From: an uncultured Pirellula sp.
GTDB taxonomy: Bacteria > Planctomycetota > Planctomycetia > Pirellulales > Pirellulaceae
NCBI GenBank assembly: GCA_903930765.1
Contig: CAIYZV010000198.1
Span: forward strand, 1 to 59,289
Reading direction: 5' to 3'
Length of the DNA: 59,289 nucleotides
A model generated the notes under the pieces. That model did not search any database. It was not told the origin of the DNA and was given only the letters and a program-made list of their open reading frames with translations. Position 1 is the first letter of the stretch; every line of letters begins with the position of its first letter. Below are positions 1 through 8,897 of this stretch, piece by piece. The translations under genes and the position numbers were made by a program.

Positions 1-389
1 TACTCGCCAGCGACCATCCAGTGGACGCGAGTTCCGGCGATCAATTGGATGAAAAAGGGATCGAGGGAGCAGCGATGATTGGCGACGAGGACGGCTCCTG
101 ATTGCATGCGATCGGCGAGCAATCGATTGCGATCGCGGATTGCTGCGCCCTGAGGGGCGGTGTTTGCAGCGCCCTGAGGGGCGGTATCGCCATATAAGGC
201 ACTCGCAGTCGGATCGGATTCGATCCATTCCAATTCGACCCGCCAGAGGATTCTCGACAGAGCGTAAACGGGGGCGTAGAGGAGCCGTTCGACCAAGGTG
301 TATCGGCCGGGTCCAAACATGGACCAGCCGGCAGCCAGCCCGAGAGCTGCAAGAGATGTAATAAGAAAAATTAATGCATTGATGGTCAT
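1..389 (-). CDS. PlsC-type acyltransferase, cut by window edge
   Basis: Only the first 129 residues are present; the rest lies beyond base 1. The family transfers acyl groups to lysophosphatidate-like acceptors at the membrane. Residues 5-25 are a hydrophobic membrane segment, and residues 104-110 read NHRCSLD, the NHx4D catalytic motif, preceded by the usual hydrophobic strand GAVLVA. The start is the ATG at 389-387; an in-frame stop lies upstream near 489. Residues about 68-83 hold a tandem 8-residue duplication (TAPQGAAN/TAPQGAAI) encoded by a 24-base repeat, sitting between the membrane anchor and the catalytic domain. Family is secure from the motif; exact substrate cannot be told from this fragment. 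Confidence 0.75.
   Translation of the reverse strand, partial: MTINALIFLITSLAALGLAAGWSMFGPGRYTLVERLLYAPVYALSRILWRVELEWIESDPTASALYGDTAPQGAANTAPQGAAIRDRNRLLADRMQSGAVLVANHRCSLDPFFIQLIAGTRVHWMVAGE
141..188. repeat. 24-base tandem duplication inside acyltransferase gene
   Basis: Two copies of a 24-base unit, 141-164 and 165-188, differing at three or so positions; the core gcgccctgaggggcggt is identical at 145-161 and 169-185. It keeps frame and adds eight residues. Confidence 0.9.
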
Positions 390-883
390 TAGTGGGAAGC
401 CAGGCAGTTGCTGCAACGTTTGGTACGGTAGATGGTTACGGCAAAAAAAGGGTCGTGTTCTACGGGAGAAGCGAGGGTTGGAAAGCTAGCTAATGCTGGA
501 AAACTCCGGGCTTTCGGGGGGGAGTTCGGGAAAAAGAGAGTAGCCAGGGTATGGGCCTTTCGGGTATTGTAGGAGAGTCGCAATTCTGACGATCTCAGCC
601 GGTCGGCGAGTGCGGCGTCTCCACCATCGAAGCGATGTGTGCTCTGGGTGTTGGGTCGTGATTGAGCCTCGCGGCCACGGGTTCAATCCAACAATCGGTC
701 GAGAAGCAGAGATCGGTTGCCCGACGAAGCATTGCACACGCAGCTCCTAGGAGGCTGTCCTTAGTTTACCACGATTGTGGTTCTAGGGTGCAGCTAAACC
801 AGCACGGCGCATTGAATGGAATATCATGGTGCATGCTGCGATGGGATTTTTGAGATGTCGCCCCCGACCGGCTTTTTTCTTTT
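390..883. other. Divergent intergenic region, no gene recognised
   Basis: This 494-base stretch separates the leftward acyltransferase from the rightward rsmH, so it should hold both promoters. Short open frames exist on both strands but none has a recognisable product, a good ribosome site or conserved-looking composition. No tRNA-like arm, hairpin terminator or convincing -35/-10 pair was seen. Confidence 0.5.
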
Positions 884-1954
884 ATGAACGTATCCACAGT
901 CCACATTCCAGTTCTACTCGCACCGGTCCTCGAAGGCTTGGGCTTAACGGGGGAGGATGCGGAAGCATCGAGTGTTTCAAGACCTGAGAACCCCGAACAA
1001 CCTCGGGGAATCGTGGATGGAACCCTAGGTGGGGGTGGGCACACCCTTCGGATTTTGCAGTGTCTGGCCCCTGTCGATTGGGTGCTTGGAATTGATCGGG
1101 ATCCATCCGCGGTGAGGCGGTTCGTCGAGGGGATGGTTCGCGATGGTTGGGAACGAACGGGCACGGAAAAAGCGATCACGGCAGATACCGGCACGGCAGT
1201 CAGCGGCGACGATGGCTTCGCTTCGGAACAGGTGATTGAGTTGCGGTTACCGTGCAAGCCGGGGTATCCTCGGTTGTTGGTCGCGTGCGGGTCGTATTGC
1301 GATTTGCCGGAAATTTTGCAGCGACAGGGTCTTGGCAAGGTCGACGGGATTTTATTGGATCTTGGTTTGTCGAGCGATCAGTTGCAGGACCCATCGCGCG
1401 GGTTTTCGTTCAAAGCGACGGGACCGTTGGACTTGAGATTCAATCCGGAGACCGGTATTTCCGCGGCGGAGTTATTGCAGCGAAGGTCCGAAGAAGAGAT
1501 TGCGAACATCATTTATCAGTTTGGAGAAGAGCGATTTTCGCGGCGTGTTGCACGTGCGATTGTCGAGCGCCGTCGAACTCGACCGATTGGAACCGCTGAG
1601 GAGTTAGCGGAACTGGTGCATCGAGTGCTTCCCGGTCGTATTCATGGTCGTATCGATAGTGCGACCCGCACGTTTCAAGCCCTTCGGATCGCAGTTAACC
1701 GCGAGTTAGAGCATGTGGAGCATGCGCTGGAAACCTTACCGGCCTGCTTGTCGGAAGGTGGCCGACTCGTCATCATTTCTTTCCATTCCCTCGAGGATCG
1801 GATCGTCAAGCATGCGATGCGCGGTGATGCCCGGTTGAGAGTTTTGACTAAGAAGCCGATCGAAGCGGATGACCTGGAGTTGTCGAGCAATCCTCGGAGT
1901 CGGTCGGCAAAACTGCGGGTCGCTGAGCGCCGCGCTGAAGATTCGGCAAACTGA
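884..1954 (+). CDS. rsmH: 16S rRNA (cytosine-1402 N4) methyltransferase RsmH
   Basis: RsmH (formerly MraW) methylates N4 of C1402 in the decoding centre of 16S rRNA, using S-adenosylmethionine. The 356-residue product shows the SAM-binding DGTLGGGGHT at 45-54 and GIDRD at 69-73, then GILLDLGLSSDQLQ from 155, GPLDLRF near 180-186, and the C-terminal ISFHSLEDRIVKH near 298-310. It is longer than the usual roughly 310 residues because of an extra segment at about 80-130 between the second and third motifs. The ATG at 884 puts HIPVL at residues 7-11, as in the family; no Shine-Dalgarno is visible. In most bacteria this gene heads the dcw cluster; here neighbours are unrelated. Confidence 0.95.
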   Translation: MNVSTVHIPVLLAPVLEGLGLTGEDAEASSVSRPENPEQPRGIVDGTLGGGGHTLRILQCLAPVDWVLGIDRDPSAVRRFVEGMVRDGWERTGTEKAITADTGTAVSGDDGFASEQVIELRLPCKPGYPRLLVACGSYCDLPEILQRQGLGKVDGILLDLGLSSDQLQDPSRGFSFKATGPLDLRFNPETGISAAELLQRRSEEEIANIIYQFGEERFSRRVARAIVERRRTRPIGTAEELAELVHRVLPGRIHGRIDSATRTFQALRIAVNRELEHVEHALETLPACLSEGGRLVIISFHSLEDRIVKHAMRGDARLRVLTKKPIEADDLELSSNPRSRSAKLRVAERRAEDSAN

Positions 1955-1991
1955 GGTAGTCCGCTTTTGATGATTGCCGAAGACTGCCAAT

Positions 1992-2017
1992 ACTTTATCT
2001 CACGACTTTATCTCAAG
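1992..2017. repeat. 13-base tandem duplication
   Basis: actttatctcacg at 1992-2004 is followed directly by actttatctcaag at 2005-2017, in the 95-base gap between rsmH and the UPF0261 gene. Confidence 0.85.
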
Positions 2018-2049
2018 CTGTCTACATCGATCGGAAATCAAGGTCCAAC

Positions 2050-3261
2050 ATGCCTAACGCAGTTTACGTCATCGGGACCATGGATACCAAGGGTTCGGAG
2101 GTTGGCTTTGTTGCCGATGCGATTCGCAAATGGGGGCTCAGTGTCCGGACCGTTGATGTTGGGACACTGTCGGAGCCCACGCTAGCCCCGGATATCGATC
2201 GCATTCAGGTACTTGCAATGAGTCCAATGGGTTCGGTATCGCTGGAAGGGGTGGACCGCGGTCAAGCTATCGAGCGGATGAGTTTGGCACTTGTGGAATA
2301 CCTGAAGAAAGAATACTTGGACGGAGAACTCGGCGGTGTGATCGGGTTGGGTGGAAGCGGGGGAACATCGTTGATCACTGCTGCGTTGAGAGCGATTCCG
2401 ATCGGGGTTCCCAAGGTCATGGTTTCTACGGTCGCCAGTGGCAACATCGCTCCGTATGTTGGCTGTTCCGACGTGTTTGTTTGCCCGTCGGTGGTTGATG
2501 TCAGTGGGTTGAACGCGGTCTCCACCAAGATTCTGACCAACGCGGCGAACGCATTGGCGGGCATGATGAACGGGGCGGCACCGAGTCAGCCGACCAAGCC
2601 AGCATTGGGGATGACCATGTTCGGTGTGACGACCCCGTGTGTGACCGGTGTTCGTCAAGCCCTCGAAGAGATGGGTTATGACTGCTTAGTGTTTCATGCG
2701 ACCGGGGTGGGTGGGCAAGCCATGGAGGGGCTAGTTGAAAGCCGATTCATCGAAGGTTTGCTCGATCTGACCACGACCGAGGTTGCTGACGAAGTTGTCG
2801 GTGGTGTCTTTCCTGCGGGTGCGAAGCGATTTGATGTTTTGGCAACGCGCGAAATACCATGTGTGATGAGTGTTGGGGCGATGGACATGGTCAATTTCGG
2901 TGCGATGAACACGGTGCCGGAATCCTTTAAGGACCGAAAGCTACACATTCACAACAGCAATGTGACGTTGATGCGCACCACGCCCGATGAGAACCGTCGT
3001 TGTGCGCAGTGGATGATCACCAAATTGCAACGGGCACGCGGACCGATAACATTGCTTCTTCCAACGCTCGGTGTTTCGGCACTCGATGCGGCGGGGCAAC
3101 CCTTTCATGACCCCGAAGCCAACGCAGTCTTGTTTGAAGAGCTCGAGCGAGGGCTTGCAGGGCGATCGAACATTCGTGTCGAACGTGTGCCCGCCCATAT
3201 CAACGATGCCGTCTTTATCGAGCGAGCCATCCAGGCATTTCGGGAATTAAGACCTTCCTAA
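2050..3261 (+). CDS. UPF0261 / Tm-1-like ATP-binding domain protein
   Basis: The 403-residue product opens with [13 protein letters not shown], the hallmark start of the UPF0261 family, and contains a Gly-rich stretch [10 protein letters not shown] near residue 97 and [16 protein letters not shown] near 275. The family is described as ATP-binding and corresponds to the N-terminal, inhibitory half of the tomato Tm-1 virus-resistance protein; its enzymatic role in bacteria is not established. It lies 14 bases ahead of a PEP-hydrolase-like TIM-barrel gene that matches the C-terminal half of Tm-1, so the two very likely act together. Start ATG at 2050 is preceded by aagg. Family assignment is firm; function is unknown. 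Confidence 0.9.
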   Translation: MPNAVYVIGTMDTKGSEVGFVADAIRKWGLSVRTVDVGTLSEPTLAPDIDRIQVLAMSPMGSVSLEGVDRGQAIERMSLALVEYLKKEYLDGELGGVIGLGGSGGTSLITAALRAIPIGVPKVMVSTVASGNIAPYVGCSDVFVCPSVVDVSGLNAVSTKILTNAANALAGMMNGAAPSQPTKPALGMTMFGVTTPCVTGVRQALEEMGYDCLVFHATGVGGQAMEGLVESRFIEGLLDLTTTEVADEVVGGVFPAGAKRFDVLATREIPCVMSVGAMDMVNFGAMNTVPESFKDRKLHIHNSNVTLMRTTPDENRRCAQWMITKLQRARGPITLLLPTLGVSALDAAGQPFHDPEANAVLFEELERGLAGRSNIRVERVPAHINDAVFIERAIQAFRELRPS

Positions 3262-3275
3262 TCATCAAAGAAACT

Positions 3276-4103
3276 ATGAAAACCACTCGAACAGATATTT
3301 TGAACCGCTTGCGAGCTAAAGTAGCGAGTGGAAAGCCAATCATCGGCGGCGGAGCAGGCACAGGGATCTCGGCCAAGTGCGAGGAGGCGGGCGGGATCGA
3401 TTTGATTGTGATCTACAACTCGGGCCGTTACCGGATGGCTGGACGGGGCTCTCTTTCCGGGATGCTCGCGTATGGAAATGCGAATCAAATCGTCAAGGAG
3501 ATGGCTTACGAGGTTTTGACAGCGGTTCGTCATACGCCGGTGCTTGCGGGTGTCTGCGGCACCGACCCGTTCATGCTACGGGAACCGTTTTTGAAAGAGT
3601 TGCGAGAGTTGGGCTTTGCCGGGATCCAGAACTTCCCAACGGTAGGTCTGATCGACGGTATGTTCCGAGCCAACCTTGAGGAAACCGGCATGAGCTATGC
3701 CCTCGAGGTTGAATTGATCGCCGCAGCGAGACAAATGGATATGCTGACGACACCTTACGTGTTCAACACCGATGAAGCCCTCATGATGGTGGATGCAGGA
3801 GCCGACATCATCGTGGCGCATATGGGATTGACCACGAGCGGCACAATCGGCGCGAAGAGCGCAAAAACGTTAGATGATTGCGTCCAGGAAGTGCAGGCGA
3901 TTACCGATGCGTCCAAGAATCGACGAAGTGACGTTTTGGTCCTTTGTCATGGGGGCCCGATCGCTTCCCCGGACGACGCGCAGTACATCTTGAGTCGGTG
4001 CAAGAACGTCGATGGGTTCTACGGAGCCAGTTCGATGGAGCGTTTACCGACTGAGATTGCGATCACCGAGCAGGTGCGCAGCTTCACTCGTTTGCGAGGA
4101 TGA
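3276..4103 (+). CDS. Phosphoenolpyruvate hydrolase-like TIM-barrel protein
   Basis: This 275-residue protein belongs to the PEP-hydrolase-like family (TIM barrel, related to isocitrate lyase/PEP mutase folds). Visible family signatures are [20 protein letters not shown] near 21-40, [15 protein letters not shown] near 48-62, [11 protein letters not shown] near 89-99 and [10 protein letters not shown] near 115-124, ending in [15 protein letters not shown] and [13 protein letters not shown]. The reaction is not experimentally settled for most members. It follows the UPF0261 gene after 14 bases and is itself followed by a membrane protein gene 10 bases on, so the three probably form one transcript. 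The fungal and plant counterparts carry this domain fused to UPF0261; here it is a separate gene. Confidence 0.88.
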   Translation: MKTTRTDILNRLRAKVASGKPIIGGGAGTGISAKCEEAGGIDLIVIYNSGRYRMAGRGSLSGMLAYGNANQIVKEMAYEVLTAVRHTPVLAGVCGTDPFMLREPFLKELRELGFAGIQNFPTVGLIDGMFRANLEETGMSYALEVELIAAARQMDMLTTPYVFNTDEALMMVDAGADIIVAHMGLTTSGTIGAKSAKTLDDCVQEVQAITDASKNRRSDVLVLCHGGPIASPDDAQYILSRCKNVDGFYGASSMERLPTEIAITEQVRSFTRLRG

Positions 4104-4113
4104 TGGTGAATGG

Positions 4114-4674
4114 ATGAGCACCCCGAATCCTGAAACGAAACCAACCACTAGTTTTCAGATCCCCGTCGCTCGCAACATCGCCGAGTTTGGATCGATCATT
4201 GCGTGGTGGTTGTTTGTTCTGTGGTTGGTCTCGCAGTTTGACACTGTTGGCATCTGGGCGTCTCTGCTGGTGATCATCGGTTGTTGGGTGAAAAGTGTTT
4301 TTTTTGGAACCGAGAATTTGAATCAGTTGTACGATGCGGCCCGAAGTGACTTGTCGCATCATCGCTTTTTGCTATTGATGGCGATCAACATGATTCAAAT
4401 GATTTTGTCGTTCGCGTTAGACTTTCATTTGCTCTACACAATCGATAGGCATAGTTTTCTTGGGGTTGCCAGCGAAGCCCCATTCGGTGTGGCGCTGTTC
4501 GATTTCTTCTACTTGAGCACCTTGAATTTCTCATTCTTTGGCTACAGCGAGATCCTGCCTCAGACGGTCGTGGCCAAGATCGTAAACCTAACAGAGATTG
4601 TCTTGGCGTTCATCACGGTGATCTTCTTGCTTTCGGACTTCGTCAGTTTGAAGGAATCGCTGCGCAAGAGTTAA
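4114..4674 (+). CDS. Pore-loop membrane protein, ion-channel-like
   Basis: A 186-residue protein with about four hydrophobic segments: near 25-45, 47-65, 88-110 and a final helix around 150-175. Between the last two lies YLSTLNFSFFGYSEILP, which has the layout of a potassium-channel pore loop and filter (as in TTVGYGD-x-x-P) but reads FFGYSE in place of TVGYGD. I infer a two-pore-helix (Ion_trans_2-like) channel or a relative that has lost potassium selectivity. The start at 4114 is preceded by gagga at 4096-4100; a longer in-frame start at 4012 would lie wholly inside the preceding gene and is rejected. Co-directional with the Tm-1-like pair, 10 bases downstream. Confidence 0.6.
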   Translation: MSTPNPETKPTTSFQIPVARNIAEFGSIIAWWLFVLWLVSQFDTVGIWASLLVIIGCWVKSVFFGTENLNQLYDAARSDLSHHRFLLLMAINMIQMILSFALDFHLLYTIDRHSFLGVASEAPFGVALFDFFYLSTLNFSFFGYSEILPQTVVAKIVNLTEIVLAFITVIFLLSDFVSLKESLRKS

Positions 4675-4719
4675 GCTGTATCTGCTTCATTTTCCCGAGG
4701 ATCTATCGCTGGCGGCCGA

Positions 4720-5571
4720 TCAGTTTTTGGCGCCCGTTTCAGGCTTGTATAGAAGAGCACGGTCGTCCAGTGGTTTGATCCAAACATTGCGAAAGCGAGT
4801 TGGGCTTTCGTGGTCTTGCAGGAAGACCGGTCCCACTTGGGTCGCTAATTGCTTTTTCCAGATCGCTTTTAGATAGTCCGTGGTGCCATAACGAAATGGA
4901 TGGTAGACCGAACGCGGTTCTTCGAACTTGGTGTTTTCCTGAACGAGTTGTCCATTGAGCCAAGCGGTCACGGAACCAGGGACGGTGATTTTGCCTTCGG
5001 CATCGCGGCGAGGAGCGCGGTAGCGAATATCGTAGACTTGCCATTCCCCTGGTTTTTTCGAGGCGTTCACCAGGGGTTTGGCGAACCCGTACAAGGCACC
5101 TTCGTCTTGCTCGGTCGGCGATTCGACTCCGAACGAATTGAATATCTGCAACTCGTAGTTGCCATGAAGGTAGACTCCGCTGTTGCCTTCTGCATTCGGT
5201 GAAACGTTGAACTCGACGTGAACATCGGCATCTTGGAAGTGCCATTGAGAGACGATATGGTTGACGCGGTTTTCGCTTCGCGTCGACACGAGGCAGCCAT
5301 CTTCGATAGGCCAGTTCACTGGTCCTCCATTCATGCTCAAGAATTGGTTGGTGGTACCGTCGAATAAGACGATCGCTCCTTCAGGGGGAGCGACCGGAAG
5401 TTTGGACTGATCCGGCTTGAAGATTTCTTTCGAGGTCGCGCCGATGTTGTCTTGGGCGCAGGATGATTGCGACGGATTATGCATCAGACCCGCTGTGCAA
5501 AGGCAGAGCAACCCAAATTGAAGCCTGTTGCGGAGTGCGGTAGCTAATTGGGATGCAATCGATCGATTCAT
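4720..5571 (-). CDS. Secreted DUF1080 (3-keto-disaccharide hydrolase) protein
   Basis: The product has about 283 residues. It begins with a signal peptide (basic start, hydrophobic FGLLCLCTAGL, cleavage likely after SSCA) and continues with the DUF1080 fold: IVLFDGT, then NWPIEDGCLVS, DVHVEFNVSP, NSGVYLHGNYELQI, GALYGFAKPLVNASKKPGEWQ and a C-terminal RNVWIKPL. DUF1080 has a concanavalin-like fold, is hugely expanded in planctomycetes and is linked to glycan or 3-keto-sugar hydrolysis. The ATG at 5571 is chosen over an earlier one at 5763 because it places the signal peptide at the very N-terminus. It is monocistronic here. Substrate unknown. Confidence 0.88.
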   Translation of the reverse strand: MNRSIASQLATALRNRLQFGLLCLCTAGLMHNPSQSSCAQDNIGATSKEIFKPDQSKLPVAPPEGAIVLFDGTTNQFLSMNGGPVNWPIEDGCLVSTRSENRVNHIVSQWHFQDADVHVEFNVSPNAEGNSGVYLHGNYELQIFNSFGVESPTEQDEGALYGFAKPLVNASKKPGEWQVYDIRYRAPRRDAEGKITVPGSVTAWLNGQLVQENTKFEEPRSVYHPFRYGTTDYLKAIWKKQLATQVGPVFLQDHESPTRFRNVWIKPLDDRALLYKPETGAKN

Positions 5572-5819
5572 GTTGGTAGCCTCGAAGGGAAGCAGTGCGT
5601 AAGGTTGAGGTTGTGGCGATAGGTATAAAATGGTTTCATAACTCCGAGCGTTTGGAAGGCTAGTATAGCGAAGAGTGCTAGCGATCGCATGAAAAACGGA
5701 GTTGCGATCGGTTTCAATGGATTGGCACGATTGCGAGGAAGGTTTCGTTGCCTGTCGATGCACCTCGGGGAACCTGAATCATGATCCATGCCCTGTGATT
5801 TCTGTGGCTTCCGAGCTGA

Positions 5820-6797
5820 TTAGGCTTCCGGGAGCCAAGTGGTGCTGTCGATGTTGCACGTAACAACTTCGATGGAGCCTTGGCGTTCTCCAGGGAGCAG
5901 CGCGAGCATACCAACATCGGGATTGGATTGGCAGAACTGGATTGCTTGGTCGACCCCCATCACGTAGAGGGCAGTCGCCAGGGCATCAGCCCAGGTCGCT
6001 GATGGATGGAGAACAGTAACGCTCAAGGGGCCTTGGGCGGGCCAGCCTGTTCTCGGGTCGATGATATGTCCGTAGCGGACACCGCGAAAGTAGAAGAACT
6101 GGTTGGCGGGACCGCTGGTACCGAGCGCGAGATTCTTGAGAATCAGGGAGCCGAGAATTCGTTCGGCCTGTTCTGGATGACGAACGGCGATTTTCCATCC
6201 GGGTTCGGTTTGTTCGAGTTGTTGCCGGCCGTGTGCCCGAACGCTGCTCTTGCCACCATGGATCGCAAACTCGGACACGCCATGATCGAGCAGCAACTGG
6301 GCGGCTTGATCGATCGCGTAACCTTTCCCGATACCTCCGGGATTCACGGATATGGGTCGGGTGAATTTAACTTGAGATTTCGCAGCATCGATCAGTATGA
6401 ATTGGGAGCCGACGCGTTCGAGTGCTTCGCGGATCGCGTTTTCGTCCGGCATCTTTCCGGCGCGGCTGGAGAAGCCCCACGCATCGGATAGGCTTGCTGC
6501 TGTGATATCGAACGCTCCACCGGTACGGTGGTGGATGGTTTGTGCGATACGGAGCAAATCTAAGGTTGGGAGTGATACATCGACCTCGATGTCTCGGGCT
6601 CGATGATTGAGTCGGCTAAGATCGCTGGTCGGGATATAAACGCTGAGCAATTGCTCGAGGAAATCGATCAATCCCAGTGCAGAAACGGCATGTTCTGGGC
6701 CATCGTCAGGCAAGTTTGGATGGAGCATAACATCGAATTGGCATGCCATCGCCCGGCGGGAGAACTCGAGCCAAATCGGGGGACTGGATCGAATCAT
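5820..6797 (-). CDS. apbE: ApbE-family FAD:protein FMN transferase
   Basis: ApbE enzymes attach FMN covalently to a Thr or Ser of target redox proteins such as Nqr/Rnf subunits. The 325-residue product carries the family signatures RAMACQFDVML near 15-25, GGAFDITAASLSDAWGF near 92-108, VNPGGIGKGYAIDQAA near 151-166, HIIDPRTGWPA near 239-249, and the metal-binding WADALATALYVMG near 263-275. There is no lipoprotein signal, so it may be cytoplasmic or membrane-associated. Its start overlaps the stop of the anti-sigma-like gene by four bases (ATGA), so it is the third gene of a sigma/anti-sigma operon. No flavinylated target protein is encoded nearby. Confidence 0.92.
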   Translation of the reverse strand: MIRSSPPIWLEFSRRAMACQFDVMLHPNLPDDGPEHAVSALGLIDFLEQLLSVYIPTSDLSRLNHRARDIEVDVSLPTLDLLRIAQTIHHRTGGAFDITAASLSDAWGFSSRAGKMPDENAIREALERVGSQFILIDAAKSQVKFTRPISVNPGGIGKGYAIDQAAQLLLDHGVSEFAIHGGKSSVRAHGRQQLEQTEPGWKIAVRHPEQAERILGSLILKNLALGTSGPANQFFYFRGVRYGHIIDPRTGWPAQGPLSVTVLHPSATWADALATALYVMGVDQAIQFCQSNPDVGMLALLPGERQGSIEVVTCNIDSTTWLPEA

Positions 6798-8068
6798 GGC
6801 CGAACGCGGGTCCCTGAACCGATTCGCCGCGAGCGTTCTTTGAGCAATCGCTTCGCCTCTTTGGGGTCGACCAAATCGATTTCTTCTCGTGAGTCTCGAC
6901 GCAACCGGTCATAGGATTCCAGCAATCGTTCGCTGTTGATTCCTTCGGGGACCATCCATGCTGAGACGACGATGAGTTGGTCGGTTCGGTCGATACCTTC
7001 GAGGAGTCGCTTTGGGAAGGGGCTCAATGAATTGGTCAATTCGGTGACCAATTCGTCTTGGTTGTCCAACCGGAATCCGTCTTCCACGGGGCGGTTGGAA
7101 TAGAGGGACATGAGCGCGGTTCGCACGTCAGTTTCGCGGCGGAGAAATGGCATGTTCGCGATGAGTACGGGAAGAAGTTGGTTTTTTCCCCATTCTTCCA
7201 GTGCGGTGGCGTCAGATGCGTTTAGGTCGGCAGCATAGAACATGGCTGCCTTGAGATACAGTTGTTCCTTGAGGAATCGTGCTCGCTGTTCCGCGGTTTG
7301 CCCATCGAGGTCTTGGCGTTTGGTGCTTGGTAGGGAGTCGAGGACGGTGCCGGTCACGCGGATGGCTTGATTGATGGTGTCTGCATCGGGGCGGGAATCG
7401 ATTTGCGATTGAAGTGCTTCGAGCCGCACACGGTTGTCGACAGGCAGTTTGAGGAGTAGTTCCTTTGCGGACTCGAGTTTTGCGATTTGCGTTTGGTTGA
7501 GGCTGCGCACCCAATTGCGTCGTTGCCATACGGAGGTAGGCAGGTTGGGGATCGCTCGATCGATGTAGCGATCCGCAAGGTACTCAATCAACTCTTTTTC
7601 TTTCGCTATGTCCGTTGCAACTCCGATCTCCGAGGTGTCTTGAAGGCCAGGAATGTTCGATATCAAACTGAGTTGAGATAGTTCAGAACGTATCTGGAAG
7701 AACGCGGCGAGGGTTCCAATAGCCGTCCCTACCGCGAGCATGGAGAGGATAGGAACTAGAATCCTCGGCCATTCGAACCAATTGATTTTCGTTGGGGGTA
7801 GTACCGAGGGGACGATTGGGTTTGCGGCCGATTTCTTCAGATCAGCGACCACCAACTCGATCGTGCTTTGGGTGAAGTTTCGGTGATGAGGTGTTTCTGG
7901 CAAATCATCGAGGAGATCATATGCTTTGCGGAGCGACGCGAGTCGATTTCGCAGAGGCAAGTCATCCACGAGTCGTCGTTCTAGATCGGCGGCGCTGCTC
8001 GCAGAGAGTTCCCCATCGAGGTATGCAGTCAATTCTTCATCGATGAGTTCGGATTCGTTCGGGTTCAT
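6794..8068 (-). CDS. Membrane anti-sigma-like protein
   Basis: The 424-residue product starts with an anti-sigma-type N-terminus (ELTAYLDGELSASSAADLERRL, residues about 12-33) of the kind that binds ECF sigma factors. A single membrane helix lies at about 102-124, followed by a roughly 300-residue domain that I do not recognise. There is no CxxC/HxxxC zinc motif. Its start overlaps the stop of the upstream sigma gene by four bases and its stop overlaps apbE by four, so the three are translationally coupled. Inference: it sequesters the sigma factor at the membrane until a signal perceived by the C-terminal domain releases it. Confidence 0.72.
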   Translation of the reverse strand: MNPNESELIDEELTAYLDGELSASSAADLERRLVDDLPLRNRLASLRKAYDLLDDLPETPHHRNFTQSTIELVVADLKKSAANPIVPSVLPPTKINWFEWPRILVPILSMLAVGTAIGTLAAFFQIRSELSQLSLISNIPGLQDTSEIGVATDIAKEKELIEYLADRYIDRAIPNLPTSVWQRRNWVRSLNQTQIAKLESAKELLLKLPVDNRVRLEALQSQIDSRPDADTINQAIRVTGTVLDSLPSTKRQDLDGQTAEQRARFLKEQLYLKAAMFYAADLNASDATALEEWGKNQLLPVLIANMPFLRRETDVRTALMSLYSNRPVEDGFRLDNQDELVTELTNSLSPFPKRLLEGIDRTDQLIVVSAWMVPEGINSERLLESYDRLRRDSREEIDLVDPKEAKRLLKERSRRIGSGTRVRP

Positions 8069-8796
8069 GATTCCTCCTGGTTCGAGGCCGCAGGTGGGAC
8101 ACGTGGGTCGCTCACGGACGAGGAGTTAGGGATGGACGTGGGGTTTGTTTCTGTGGTGGAGTTTCCTGCTGGAACAGTTCCTTCTTCGATGTATGGTTCG
8201 AGAAGATTCTTTAGGTTGACCCGTGCTCGCATCAGAAGTGACTTGACGGCTTGGACTGTCAATCCCATGGTATCACCAATCTCCTGATAGCTCATTCCCT
8301 CGAACTTGCTCAGGAGTATCGCAGTGCGCTGGCGTTCGCCGAGCGCTTCGAGTGCATGCAGGATGATTTGCGAGCGTTCTTCGTTGTCCAGTCGACGGAT
8401 CGGTTGAAATCCACTGGGAGCGATTGCGATATTTTCTAATACCAATCCCGCGGTGGAACTGTTTTCAGCTTTTGAAAGTTGGTATTCGCGACGCAGGGCT
8501 GAATCGCGAACGTGGTTGGATGCCACGTTATGAGCGATACGGTAGAGCCATGTCGAGAACTTCGCCGTTGGCATGTAGTTCTTCCGCGATTTGTAGACTC
8601 GCAGGAATACTTCTTGGGCCAAATCTTCGGCTTGTTCTGCGTTCCGAGTCCATCCGTTCATGAATCGAACGATCTTCCGTTGAAACCGATCCACCAGCAG
8701 TTCGAATGCCATGGCGTCATCTTCCTTCACCCGGAGCATCAATGCGACATCCGGATCGACTCGAGCATTTTCCAGAGGATTGTTCGAGTGACTCAA
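8065..8796 (-). CDS. ECF-type sigma-70 factor (RpoE-like)
   Basis: A 243-residue extracytoplasmic-function sigma factor. Region 2 spans about residues 30-100 with AEQAEDLAQEVFLRVY and FSTWLYRIAHNVASNHVR; region 4 lies at about 150-205 with ERQRTAILLSKFEGMSYQEI and a helix-turn-helix ending QAVKSLLMRAR. A Pro/Ser/Thr-rich tail of about 30 residues follows. It heads an operon with a membrane anti-sigma-like protein and ApbE, so the regulon probably includes this operon and may concern redox or envelope stress (inference). No promoter could be pinned down in the 101-base upstream gap. Confidence 0.93.
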   Translation of the reverse strand: MSHSNNPLENARVDPDVALMLRVKEDDAMAFELLVDRFQRKIVRFMNGWTRNAEQAEDLAQEVFLRVYKSRKNYMPTAKFSTWLYRIAHNVASNHVRDSALRREYQLSKAENSSTAGLVLENIAIAPSGFQPIRRLDNEERSQIILHALEALGERQRTAILLSKFEGMSYQEIGDTMGLTVQAVKSLLMRARVNLKNLLEPYIEEGTVPAGNSTTETNPTSIPNSSSVSDPRVPPAASNQEES

Positions 8797-8897
8797 AATA
8801 TCAACGCCGCCGGGGAAAAGTTAGGATGAACGTTGGAACACGGCAAAGGGGGAAAGGTTCTGTCAGGACCGCCTCCCTTCGCCTGCAAACCCACTTT

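Noticed and set aside
766-1338. 190-residue minus-strand frame over rsmH
   Set aside because: It overlaps a clear rsmH gene and its translation has no recognisable features.
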